From Diospyros lotus (taxonomy: Eukaryota; Streptophyta; Magnoliopsida; Ericales; Ebenaceae), in contig NC_068349.1 in NCBI RefSeq assembly GCF_014633365.1, positions 28,844,753 to 28,908,752 of the forward strand: a DNA stretch of 64,000 nucleotides, written 5' to 3'. Of this stretch, positions 1 to 10,306 are shown one piece after another. A model generated the notes under the pieces. It did not search any database, was not told where the DNA came from, and saw only the letters and a program-made list of their open reading frames with translations. The stretch's first letter is position 1. Every line of letters starts with the position of its first letter. The position numbers and the translations under genes are program-made.

Positions 1-221
1 AACCCTAGTGCACTCATTAATTAATTTTTCTCACAAAGAATATAGTTTTCCATTTATTTTTCTTTTTATTCATCAATTAATTAATTGATTCAACTTAGGT
101 TAATTTAGAATCGTTTTGGTATTGTGATCTAGTCCTCGTGGGATCGACATCTTTTTATCACTATACGCATATTTGACTAGGGTACACTTACCCGAATTAA
201 TTGTGTGTAAATCAGACATCA
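1..221 (+). repeat. 3' end of an Athila-like LTR (cut by window start)
   Basis: This stretch matches, base after base with scattered differences, the last ~220 bp of the two LTRs of the element at 47135-53387. Shared landmarks are the run of TTAATTAATTT, TTTTGGTATTGTGATCTAG, and the terminus AAATCAnACATCA. It ends in CA at 221. No primer-binding site follows, so it is a 3' LTR or a solo LTR whose body lies outside the window. Confidence 0.75.
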
Positions 222-654
222 GACCCCTCCCCTTATTAAGGGAAAATTACATATTTTTAGCCCAAAAAGTTATTTTTGGATTTTAGGCTTTTTTGGTCTT
301 TTAAGGGCTTATCCTTATTTCTCTTTTAATAATGTTCTCTAGATCATATTTGTGCACTTTCTCATTTTTTATGGTAGGTTTGCCTTAGATCATTCTCGCG
401 CTTTTTGTATTTTAGCTCTCTATGTAGTTCTCATGCTTTATGAGCTTCTGATTCTCAGTTTATGCTTGTTTCTACCTTGCTTTTTCTTAGAAGAAAGGTA
501 TTATGCTCGCTCCCCAATCCTTTGTGGATGATGGACCCTAGATGATGATGGATCCTAGATCTTTCTCGCTTTCTTGCATTTTTGGTTTTAATCTAGTCTC
601 ATGCATTTTTTGCTTTTAACTCTAGGTTATTCTAAATCATTCTTACATATTTAT
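222..654. repeat. Degenerate tandem repeat, left part
   Basis: From about 340 the DNA is a diverged tandem array. The recurring phrase is TAGATCATTCTCGCGCTTTT, followed by a T-rich spacer and a variant such as GTTCTCATGCTTTATG; repeat spacing is roughly 35-50 bp. The array resumes at 3162 after the solo LTR at 655-3161, so it was one array before that insertion. No coding potential was seen. Confidence 0.55.
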
Positions 655-3161
655 TGTATTACCCATGAATGATTTGGGGCTATAAATAATATTTGATGAG
701 GGGTACAAGTGAAATTCTCAGAAAAATAAGACTATAGGGTACACTAACGCAACTTTAGGCAACTGAATCAGTCGGAGGGAGTATCCTGGACTCTAGATAT
801 CCAAGGAAAATGATATAGTATCGATGAGTGATTCAAGTTATGATTTTTAGTGATGAAAGAAATTGGACCGGGAACAGTTTTCGGTACAACTGTAGACCGG
901 GCTGAGAAAACCGAATTGACATAAGAGACATCTGAAAAGTCAATGGAGCGTGTCAATGACCTATATTTTATGTATAGAACAACCCTTAAGTGATTTCGGA
1001 TTGAAAACGAATGGATTTAAGGTCAAAACGATCAATCAGGGCCTAAGTGCAATTTTCTAAATTTGCCCGAGGGAGGTCAAAATGGTAATTTTTCTGGAGT
1101 TTCGAGGTTCAAATGAGAAGTACAAATCTTGTAGGACTTAATGGTGGTATTGGATAGTTCAGGGTGCATTAAAAAGGGCAGAAAAGTCATTTAAAGAAAG
1201 CAGGGGGCTAAAGTGCAATTTAGCAAAAATTGCATAGTGTGAACGCAAAGGGTGAAGACGGCCGCCGCAAATCCTCGCACATAGAGGCCAAATCTGGAGA
1301 TTGGACGGCCGAGGGAGGCTTGGGGGAGGTCGTATCCGGCGGTGTGAGGCTTGGAGACCAAGCTATGGCCGTTGATTGGCCGAAATTTGATCGATTTTTG
1401 GGTATAAAAGAGGCCGAGGGTTTTGGATTTTGGGGCATGAAATTGACATTGTTTTTGGATGTTTTTTGGAGAGTGATTAAGGGGTTTATGATCCTTGCGT
1501 CAAGGAGAAGAGAATGGGAGTGTTTTGAAGCATTTTGGATTAGTTTGGAGGCCATACGAAGCTTGGCCGAGAGCGGGTGGCGGACCGCCTGCCGCCGCCT
1601 ACAACTGGCCGTTTGGGTTATTTTTCGGTGGCCTTTTGGCCTGAAATCGGTACTCACGTGATCGACTTTAAGTGGGCTACAATGGGGTACCCTTGTTTTG
1701 GCCATCGGAGCAACCGCCGGAGACTGGTTCAACGAAGAAGACGGTGGCGCGTGCAGCCACGCTCCAGCTTCCACACGCACCCACGTGCCAGGCGCATGAG
1801 GGCGCGTGAAAGGGGTATTTTTTGGTATTTCCTCTTCCAGTATTTTTGTTAATTTATTTTAGGAATTACCATGTTGAAATATTTTGGAAAATATTTGAGG
1901 AGATAATTATTTTGAAATTATCGAGGTGAAAATTGGGAGAAAATAGAGAAATTATGGAAAAATTGAGGAAAATAGATTTTAATGCTTATTTAATTAAATA
2001 TGATGTTTATGAAGTATCTCGGCTTGAGGTTGAGTACAAGTTCAAGTATTTGGTGATTTAACACGCAAATCGAGGCTGTGCACGAGGATCGAGGCGATCC
2101 GAATATGTTCAAGGTGAATGGTCTGACTCTAGTTTTGTTTTGGAAATATCTTGGTGTGGGTATAGTAAGTTCAAGTGAACGGTCTTACCAGAACTCGGGA
2201 TGCTATGCTTATGCATTTTATTCATGTATATATGGCATCATTTACATATTGATCATGTGGTATATTGCATTAACTCTTTTTACTTGCAAAAGAGTCGGTG
2301 CATGGCGTGTTGTATATTGATCATATGGTATATTGCATCAACTATTTTTTTTTTTTTACTTGCAAAAGAGTCGGTGCATGGCGTGTGATTTTCATATCAT
2401 CGGGGTATTGATTTTCGTGTCATTATTGGGTCCATATGAGACGGGATGGGGTCTCCTTGAGAATGGAACAAGATTAATCCTGGTGAACGAGTGACACGGT
2501 AGGGCAATCGAGAGATTAAGTATGTCGCGGCAAGGTCAACCCCAACGGTGGGTGCAAGGTGTTTCCACGGGAGGTTGAGTATGTCAGGGAGATTTCTCAA
2601 GATAGACATGTTGCATATCGTTTTATCTATGTATGCTATGCTCATATTTTTGTTCATGCATTATGTAAACTGCTTCATGCCGTCACCTAGATGTTTTATC
2701 ATCTAACCTGAGTTATGCCCCTAGAACGTTCAACGTTCTAGTCAGGGACTGTTGAGAAGGTAAGGACATGGCTGGTTGAAGGTTAACGGTGTTTAGATTG
2801 ATAGTCGTTGTAAACTTTGGGGTTTTGGTATGTATTTCAGCTTGTGTATGAACAGTTGTACGATAACGTTGTTATCATTTGGTCATTTGTACTATATATT
2901 TTGTTATGGAAATACTATGTAAGATCCTCGGTGTTTGATGTTAATATATCCGCTGCGTTAAGATATGTCTCGTTTAGTTGTTAAGATTATTGATCTTGTT
3001 AAGTTAAATGGGCAAGACTGGGGTTTTCGGGATCCTATGTGTGCATGTGAAGGTTGTTCGTGAAGCATCGCGCGTGATGATGTTATATTTTTTTTTTAAA
3101 AAAAAAAAAGATTCCCAGAAATACCCTTATAGTGACACGCCCGGCGAGGCGAGGTGTTACA
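655..3161. mobile_element. Solo LTR, about 2.5 kb, chromovirus-like ends
   Basis: It begins TGTATTACCC and ends GAGGTGTTACA, the TG...CA arrangement typical of plant Ty3/gypsy chromovirus LTRs. It is flanked by a perfect 5-bp target-site duplication, TTTAT, at 650-654 and 3162-3166. No gag or pol is present and the length fits one LTR, so it is a product of LTR-LTR recombination. Reading frames inside (for example 1220-1780) show no known domain and are treated as chance ORFs in a GC-richer part of the LTR. Confidence 0.8.
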
Positions 3162-3510
3162 TTTATCGCTTTTGATTCTAGATTATCCTAGATCATTCTC
3201 GCGCTTTTTCAATTTTAGTTTTTTTAATCCGATCTTACACATTTTGCACTTCTGATGCTAGGTTTTCCCTCTATCATTCTTGCAATGTTTGCATTTTTAA
3301 TTTTTTACTGTTCTCACGCTTTTATGTGCTTTGAGTTTTAGATCATTTTTATGCCTTTGTGCTTTGATTTTTAGACCGTTCTCACACTTTTGTACTTCAA
3401 TTTTTGTACCATTCTCATGCTTTTATGCTCTTTTAGACCATTCTCACCCTTGTGTGCTTCGACTTTTAGAAAGTTCTCAAGCTTTTATGCTTCGATTTTT
3501 AGGATGAATG
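3162..3510. repeat. Degenerate tandem repeat, right part
   Basis: Continuation of the array at 340-654. Variants of TTTTAGACCATTCTCAYGCT with a following TTTTGTGCTTTGATTTT recur about every 40 bp up to roughly 3505. The last units are the most regular. No gene was seen. Confidence 0.6.
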
Positions 3511-3945
3511 CTTTTATAAATTCTTTCATCAATTGTTTGATGGAGGAAATGGACCTTTCATTGTGGTTGTTGAACCAGGTTTGAGCATGATCTATTAAAG
3601 TTAATGAGGAAGCTTGGCACATAATAGCTTGATTATTGTGGCCTGACTACAACAATAAAATTTATTTATATTGGGATCAACTAGAGCAGAGTCAAGGTGA
3701 GAAGGCGAAGATCGGGTACTATCGGAGGAGATGTGGATAGTAGGGGGCTCGACCGATTGGTTGGGGAAGCTAATGGGCGAAGCCTCATAGGAGCTATAGG
3801 GTCTGCAAAACAAAGGGCAGTCAAGGGGCATGTGGGGGTCTTCCGCACGCGGGTCCTCCGATGCCTAAGTCAGATACTAATATCTTGAAAATGAAATGTA
3901 GATGTATGTATGTATGATGTCTCAAATATGAGCCTTTCAGGGAAT
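3511..3945. other. No gene recognised
   Basis: No convincing ORF or RNA gene. The phrase GGGTCCTCCGATGCCTAAGT at about 3849-3868 looks like repeat-derived sequence, but I could not assign it to a family. Confidence 0.4.
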
Positions 3946-4290
3946 TGTAACGCCTCGATATTGGGTTAGAAACACTTAGGTAGTATTATCGTGAGAATTA
4001 CTCTATATGTGAAAAAATAACTTGAGGAATTACTTGGCATATACTAGGTGAAGCATAAAGGGATTAAAGAAAGAAATTGGTTGACAAGTCAAAGAGAGTA
4101 AGTAAAGGGGTGGAATAGTCAAAAGTCAAAAGAAGAAGAAGGCAACAAGTCAAAATTGGTGGGCTGTGAAGAAGCTGCCAAAATACAAGGTAAATGGCTC
4201 CCAAACTCACAGAAATTAGGTGCAAATTGTATGTATTGAATATGTCATGTAGGGTTGAAAGTGGAAGATTAAAATAAGACAAAATACTAC

Positions 4291-4333
<43 letters not shown>
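4291..4333. repeat. Compound microsatellite (AT)n(AG)n
   Basis: About eight AT units run directly into about fourteen AG units, inside LTR A. Candidate length-polymorphic site. Confidence 0.95.
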
Positions 4334-4335
<2 letters not shown>

Positions 4336-5575
4336 AAATGCTAGAAATGGTGTGTTAGAAAGGCAGTGGAAAAATCAGGGGGAAATTCTCTAGTTGCTAG
4401 GGTTTTTCTTCCTTCAATTTTTCTTCTATTTGTGGTTTCTAAGGCTCCTAAGAAAGGGAAATTAATCGGTAGGGGCTTAATTTCCAGCCATCTTTAGCTT
4501 AGAAACTTTGTGTTTTCCCTGTTTTTTGGCTAAAAAGGCATGTAATCCTCATTGTATGGAAGCCTATGAGTTGAGCTGAAGGTAAAGAAGGGCTAGGGCT
4601 TGATAAAGGAGGAATCAAAGGCAAGCTCTCTTCCTTTTTGATGGTTTGAAAGTCTTAAATTGCAGCCTTTGAAATGATTTTGTGAAAACCCTATGTTTTA
4701 AGATGCAAAATAACTACATGGTTGTAATTTACTTCCTTCCGCTTGGTTATTCTCCTTGTAAATGCTTTCAATAGGGCTTATTCTCCCTATTCTCCATGGG
4801 AATGATGCTTTGTTTTGCTATGATGAAGAGTTGGCAAGGTTTATTTCCATTTTGCCACGGTTTTGGGTGTGAGAGGTTGAGATTCCGAGGGTTCTCTGGA
4901 TCTACCAGTCTATAGCTTGTGGGCAAGCTGTCGATAGCTACCTAAGGAACTGTTGACCGATTGCTTGAGTTTTCTAGCCAAATGTTTCCTGCAAGCTAAA
5001 ATGCCCCTTTGTTTTATCTTAAGTCATGTTTCTCTAACCTTGGGTGTATCCTATGCATTTTAAACATGATTAAAAGGTTATGTTTGGCATTATGCATGTT
5101 ATTTGTAAGTTATCTTATGCATGGGTTTTGTGGGATGTGATGCTCTGAAAGCATGTGGTACTTTATGCGCGCTGTAGATGGGATCCGCTAGGATATATCC
5201 TTAACGGCTTAAAGTTTGAAGCTTGGGTGGGTAATGATACCAGACTTGTGAAGGACTTCGGTCATTTGATATGGTTATGGTTATAACAAGGCTTATGGGA
5301 ATGTGCACCTTATCTATTATATATGGTCACTTGCGGGGTAGTACAAGCATATTGTGGGTGCATATTGTTACATGGTTGTGGTACATACTACCTAGTTGCC
5401 TTTCTTTTTTGTGTATGGGTGGGAAAACTCTTTACTTCCTATAATTTAGTTCACTACGTTGTCCTTGGTATTCTTGCTATCTTCTATTCTATTATACTTG
5501 TTGGGTTTTGTGGCTCACTTGTGCTTGCATCATTCCAGGTAAAGGGAAGACTAAAGAAGAGGGAGAACCTAGCAA

Positions 5576-5580
5576 TGCGG
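5576..5580. repeat. Target-site duplication TGCGG (left copy)
   Basis: TGCGG lies immediately before the left LTR of the Athila-like element. The identical TGCGG lies at 18320-18324, immediately after the right LTR. A perfect 5-bp TSD fixes the element's limits. Confidence 0.95.
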
Positions 5581-7125
5581 TGGCTACACTCCTCACCCTA
5601 CAATTTAGATAGCCTTAATCAGTTTGGATGTTCAGTGTTGAAATGGTGAGGAGGTTTAAACTCACTAGTGTGTGAGTGTAGTTGTAGCACAAATATAAAT
5701 TCTGGACAAGTCCGGGTCTATTCACTGGGAGGTTTATTTAACAAAAGAATTGTTCATTCGGGTTGATTTATCCAAAGAGAGCTAAGTTTTCTTGATTGTG
5801 AAAAGGCTTTTTTGAAATATTAAAAAGGTCTTGGGTTGAGGCGAGTTCAGGACCAATGCCTAATAAATCTCTTATAGCAATTTAAATAGCAACATTAATC
5901 TGAAATAAACAGAGGATCGTTTGGTAATTATAATTCAAGATACGAATGATTCTCAGCTAAGCAACCCTCATACATGATATGAGGGTTCTAGGTTAAGATG
6001 TCACTGTAAATTGTATTATACTACAGACTATGATTTGATCGTCTGAGCTTGGGTATATCTCATCTCCAATTCTAGCAACTCTCATACATGGCATGAGAGT
6101 TCTAAGTTAGGATGATGATCCAATCCAAACTCACAAAACCATTTACACACTCAACTCGAGTTTAACTTAGATAAATCTTGCATTCATTGAGGTTTGGCTT
6201 ATCTTGAGATTCAAGAACATTGGACACTATCCTCGCCTTAACCCAAGATTAGATTTAGCTACTCATTTCCATTTAAAAATTAATTGACAGAAATTTAAAT
6301 GACAGAATTTAATTGACAGGAATTAAAATAGCAAAAACTAACCGGCCATTTAGGCAGTGGATAATTTAAAAGTCAAGAATTAAAATTGCAGAAATTTAAA
6401 GGCATAAATTAACCGGCCATTTAGGTGATAGATAATAAAGTAACAATAAATGAGATAAGAATTTAAAAGAAGAAAGAAAGAAAGTAAGAGAAAACAAGAG
6501 AGAGAATAAGAGCAATTTTCTAAGAGAAACTCTAAGAACAAAACTAAACTTTGATTCAAGTAATAACCACCACCTCACAAATGCACCAAAGTGAGCTATT
6601 TATAGCTCACAAGATGTAATACAAGCCACACAATTATTCAACAAATCATTCACCTAATTAGTGGAAGAAAATTAGATAAAAGACAAAAATTACAAAAGAC
6701 TTTGTGTGGTGGACTTCTCATAAGAATACAAAAGACTTTAGGTGGTGGACTTCTCATAAGAATACAAAAGACTTTAGGTGATAAATCAATTATAAAAATT
6801 CAAAACAAAGAAAACTCTTCTACAAATTGGGCTTTGTTGGGCCTTTGATTGGTCTTGGGCCTTTCTTATGTTGGATTCTATTTGATAGTTGGGCCAAATG
6901 CATTTGAAACATCCTTTAGACTCCATAGTTGGCCCCTTGAATTTGAGCAACAATAATGGGTAATCCAATGTCTTCGATTATGCCCCTAATTAATTGTAGA
7001 AGTCAACTTCCTTGCTTCATCCTGAAATAATATGTAATACGAATAATTATTTATTTTAAGCATAATTATAAAGTCAAAATGGGGATATAATTCATTAAAA
7101 TTTAGGAAATATTAACCCCTCATCA
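5581..7125 (-). repeat. 3' LTR of the Athila-like element
   Basis: 1545 bp. In element orientation it starts TGATGAGGGGTTAATATTT and ends GTGTAGCCA. It aligns end to end with 16775-18319. It contains three near-identical short repeats of CAAAAGACTTTRKGTGGTGG and a run of imperfect TTAATTGACAGNAATT repeats near 6280-6420. A 60-codon frame at 6396-6578 is duplicated in the other LTR and is not considered a gene. Confidence 0.95.
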
Positions 7126-7140
7126 CACCCCTCAACTTGA
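7126..7140 (-). promoter_or_regulatory. Polypurine tract of the Athila-like element
   Basis: Read on the minus strand, the bases just before the 3' LTR are purine-rich (AGTTGAGGGGTG). This is the position and composition expected for the plus-strand priming tract of an LTR retrotransposon. Confidence 0.7.
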
Positions 7141-8760
7141 ATATTGCTAGTCCCTTAGCAATCGGATTATACACCAGCCATGATCTAATCGCAATACTTG
7201 CATTAATATAAAAATTTCAAATTCGAAACCAAAATGCGTAGAGTAGAACATTCAAAATAAGTCGAACATTCAAAATTAGATTTATGGTTAAAGGTCATAC
7301 AATCTTAGGAATGGCAATCAGGATGATCAATACACAGATTTACTCCCTCGAAGTTTTGACTTTAAACCTTACTGTGGATTTTTCCTCTAATAAAACGATT
7401 CCTCAGGTGTAAACACAAGGGGGTGCACCGTTATAAGAGTAAATGTAAAGCAAGTTCAAACTCTGTGTCATCCCAAATACAAAGAACATATTTTCATGAA
7501 AGAACAGGGAAATTAACATAGCTTCATGACTGGAATAATGCCATGGATAAATAACTTTTGAATTTAAACAAAATTCCTTGCTTCGAACTCGAATCCTGAG
7601 ATCACATGATTTATAGCATCAAGAGGGACCAAACTGGGTTGTAATGGGGCTATGAGGTTAATACGGGTTGTCAAAGAAAATGGTAAAGTGTGCAAATGGT
7701 GTGTTAGGATTTTTTTTTTTTTACACTAATCTCAAACTGGATATAATGTTTTCTTCAGCACTTGTTTTGAAACACTTATGCTGAATAACTAAGAGAACTT
7801 CCTTTTTTTTTTTCTTTTTCTTTTTTTTCTTTTTTTTTATATGAAAATACCAAGATAAACTGATTCTTAGAAACACACCAGGCTGGACAAACTTCATATG
7901 GTTACAGGTTTAGACGAAGGTAAGGAAAGAAATTGTGCTAAGAACAGCTCAAATGGGCTAGCAATGGAGGTTAATGTAAAGAAAGAAAAAGGTTAATAGG
8001 CCCAGATTGAAAGAAATTGATCCCCCTATCATACTTCTACAAAACAATGTTACTCAGTCAACTAATTCTGAGTTTGAAACTAGCCAAATTCATCCGCTAT
8101 CATACTAGACATTCAAAGCAAATTAATGTTTTGAAGTTATTGAAAATATGAGATAAACAATAAAGCATATTTAGAGTAAGTGTTATTTCACTCAGAAGTA
8201 ACGATTATTAGGCTCAAACACTCACTCGGATAATATTCTCTACTTCTGTTGAGGGATCATGCAGTGTGCTAATCAACTAATTACCATTGCCTTTGACTTT
8301 ATGACCGATAAACCAATTTCTAATTATTGAACACCTGATGCATGCAAATCACCTTTTCTAATTCCATACATATACGTTTTCAAATAAGAAATTAATGCAT
8401 TCATGATTCATATTGCAAGTTCAACTGGCTATCAGCGTATAATTCCAAAGCTTTAGGGATAGCATTATTTAAAGCACACACATTTTTTTTTTAATTTTTA
8501 ATTCACACAAAACTACAAGCATACAATTGCAAATTCATAGTTAAACATAGACCAGATAATTCATAAATATACCTTACTCCCCCCAACTTGAATTGCAGTA
8601 ATAAAATAGGGTTGTTAGGAATACCTGTAACTCCATAAGTCCATAGATTTACTGTGAACTGCTAAAACTCAAACAAACAAATGAGCATACCATATATATA
8701 TATTTATATTTTCACACAAAAAAAAATAAAAATTTCATGCAGTCATAAGATAAACAAAAT

Positions 8761-8816
8761 GCATCTCAAGAGTACAAAGTACTCCTTACTCAGCCATCTT
8801 ATCATAGACTCGCCTA
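8761..8816 (-). repeat. Hairpin motif, copy 1
   Basis: The segment GCATCTCAAG + GAGTAC-AAA-GTACTC + CTTACTCAG, then CCATCTTATCATAGACT, recurs at 8890-8945 and, in altered form, at 9912-9970. The centre is a 6-bp perfect stem (8770-8784). Copies 1 and 2 form part of a ~130-bp tandem duplication. Confidence 0.8.
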
Positions 8817-8889
8817 ACAACATTCCACAGTTTTTTTTTTTTTTAGAGAACACAAGATAGAAAAAGATTTCATGCAAGTCATAGGAGAT

Positions 8890-8945
8890 GCGTCTCAAGA
8901 GTACAAAAAGTACTCCTTACTCAGCCATCTTATCATAGACTTGTC
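8890..8945 (-). repeat. Hairpin motif, copy 2, abutting the LOG-like stop codon
   Basis: Same flanks as copy 1, with the stem GAGTAC/GTACTC around a five-A loop (8899-8915). It ends directly at the stop codon of the LOG-like ORF. Confidence 0.8.
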
Positions 8946-9593
8946 TTACAGGGATAAATCTAAATTTTGGCGCTCGTTTCTGGTTACCTTAGACCAATCT
9001 ATCCGAGGCTCATAAAAATCGTGTTGTGGAACATAAGTGTGTAATTTCTCTAGTAGCTCATCAATGGTGGATGCGGAAATGAGAATCTTTCTTGCTGAAA
9101 GAGAAATGAACTTTTGATCCACAGCCTGATCAAGAAAAGAAAGCAACCCATCGAAAAAATGGTTAACATTTAAAAGTCTAATGGGTTTGGTATGGAGATT
9201 ACTCTTGGCCCAGGAGATTATACAAAAGATTTCTTCAAGTGTTCCAAAACCTCCTGGTAAAGCAATGAAGGCGTCTGACTGATAAATCTTACAAGCCATA
9301 CGCTCAGACATAAAAGTCGTTTCTATAAGGTGACCGCGTGTAATCCCAAAAATATGTGGTTCAGCGAATGGGATTGGCATTACACCTACCACATATAATT
9401 TTCCAAGATGTGCAGCTTGTGAAATACAACCATTCAATCCACGACTTCCCCCTCCATATACCAAATTAATTTTTCTTTCTCCCAATTTTAGGCTTAGTTC
9501 GCTTGCTGCAAGTGCGTAACTACTGTCGCTCCCAAGTTGAGAGCCACAAAGTACACATATGGTTTTGATTCGACGAACTAACTGGCCTTCCAT
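8946..9593 (-). CDS. LOG-like cytokinin riboside 5'-monophosphate phosphoribohydrolase, carried by a retrotransposon
   Basis: An open frame of 215 residues with an ATG at 9593. LOG proteins release free cytokinin base from the nucleotide, in the cytosol and nucleus. Visible family features: VLCGSQLGS near residue 14, the nucleotide-binding GGGSRGLNG (47-55), an Arg at 98 matching the catalytic Arg of the usual MHQRK motif (here MSERMAC), SDAFIALPGG (106-115) followed by FGTLEE with the catalytic Glu (120-121), then a LLNVNHFFDGLLSF segment (140-153). Length is typical (plant LOGs are about 200-240). The part between residues 70 and 97 is strongly diverged from ordinary plant LOGs. Plant LOG genes normally have several introns; this copy has none. 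It lies in sense, downstream of integrase and before the 3' LTR, where some elements carry env-like genes. Enzyme activity is inferred only. Confidence 0.85.
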   Translation of the reverse strand: MEGQLVRRIKTICVLCGSQLGSDSSYALAASELSLKLGERKINLVYGGGSRGLNGCISQAAHLGKLYVVGVMPIPFAEPHIFGITRGHLIETTFMSERMACKIYQSDAFIALPGGFGTLEEIFCIISWAKSNLHTKPIRLLNVNHFFDGLLSFLDQAVDQKFISLSARKILISASTIDELLEKLHTYVPQHDFYEPRIDWSKVTRNERQNLDLSL

Positions 9594-9871
9594 GTTTGTT
9601 CCTTTTGTCTGCCTTGGAAAGAGGTTTGGGGATCAAAAGTAGCTATACAACAATTCAACAAGAAATAAATACAAACAGAAATCATGCGTAAGTACAAGTA
9701 GTTGTGATTGTGGCTCACATCTTCCTCTGGTTTTAAGTCTAGAAATGGCTTAAACACTTTCTATGAAGTGGGGATAGGTTTCCCATCCAATTTTCTTATA
9801 GATTGGCAAACAGGGTCATTTTTAGTCAGATTCCCAAGACTATAGCGTTGGTGGTCACTTATGAATTGGGT
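9594..9871 (-). other. Spacer between the unknown ORF and the LOG-like ORF
   Basis: 278 bp with no ORF. Read on the minus strand, the LOG-like ATG is preceded by AACAAAC, an acceptable plant start context. I saw no clear TATA box or intron boundary here, so the LOG-like ORF may depend on a longer transcript. Confidence 0.4.
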
Positions 9872-10306
9872 TCATAAAGCAAGAAGTTCTCTTTGCACTA
9901 TTCCACATGGATGCGTCTCAAGAGTCAATCGGATATCATCCAATGACTCCTTACTCAGTCCATCCTTTATGAAACTAATTTTATCTTCTCGATTTATGGA
10001 CGTAAACCCCACAGATTTGCATCGAGTGTTATAGGTCCAACGAGCACACTTGTGATAACCATTCACTCTTTTAGCTCTTCGTTTCTTCGCAAAACTACTC
10101 TTCCCTAAGCCTGGGAAGTGCTTAAAGCTAGGTGAAGTTTCGCCTGCCAATCGAACTTTTGCTTCAATCAACCAGCGAATATCTTCAGGGATACTATAAT
10201 ACATCAATATCCTAAGTCTTTCACACCTACCAGTATAAATTTTTTTCAAATCATTCATTGGGAGAGATGGATAGTACTTGCGGATTTTTGAGAGTTGAAG
10301 ATCCAT
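9872..10306 (-). CDS. Unknown basic ORF of the Athila-like element
   Basis: An intact 144-codon frame from the ATG at 10306 (the upstream in-frame TTG at 10330 is not needed). I do not recognise the family. The product is small and strongly basic: a KKRRAKR cluster lies near residues 74-80, which could act as a nuclear-localisation or nucleic-acid-binding patch. It contains HKCARWTYNTRCK with two Cys, but no complete zinc-finger pattern. No signal peptide or membrane segment is seen. Its C-terminal codons (LSKESLDDIRLTLETH) are built on a hairpin motif that recurs twice downstream. It lies between integrase and the LOG-like ORF in the same sense. It could be an accessory or env-position protein, or a captured host fragment; the sequence does not decide. 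Confidence 0.6.
   Translation of the reverse strand: MDLQLSKIRKYYPSLPMNDLKKIYTGRCERLRILMYYSIPEDIRWLIEAKVRLAGETSPSFKHFPGLGKSSFAKKRRAKRVNGYHKCARWTYNTRCKSVGFTSINREDKISFIKDGLSKESLDDIRLTLETHPCGIVQRELLAL
9912..9970 (-). repeat. Hairpin motif, copy 3, inside the unknown ORF
   Basis: Same flanks as copies 1 and 2 (GCGTCTCAA and CTTACTCAG), but the stem is GAGTCA/TGACTC (9922-9927 with 9944-9949) and the loop is longer. The stem differs from the other copies at two positions, with matching changes in the opposite arm. Confidence 0.7.

Larger units (their letters stand above)
7141..8945 (-). other. Non-coding 3' region of the Athila-like element
   Basis: About 1.8 kb between the LOG-like stop codon and the polypurine tract. 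No ORF of note. It holds several long T tracts (around 7709-7721, 7803-7839, 8484-8493, 8831-8843) and near its right end a ~130-bp imperfect tandem duplication that includes two copies of a hairpin motif (listed separately). In element sense the T tracts are A tracts following the LOG-like ORF. Confidence 0.6.

Noticed and set aside
1220..1852. Overlapping ORFs of 143-186 residues on both strands
   Set aside because: They lie inside a solo LTR, overlap on both strands, and show no known domain or codon signature.
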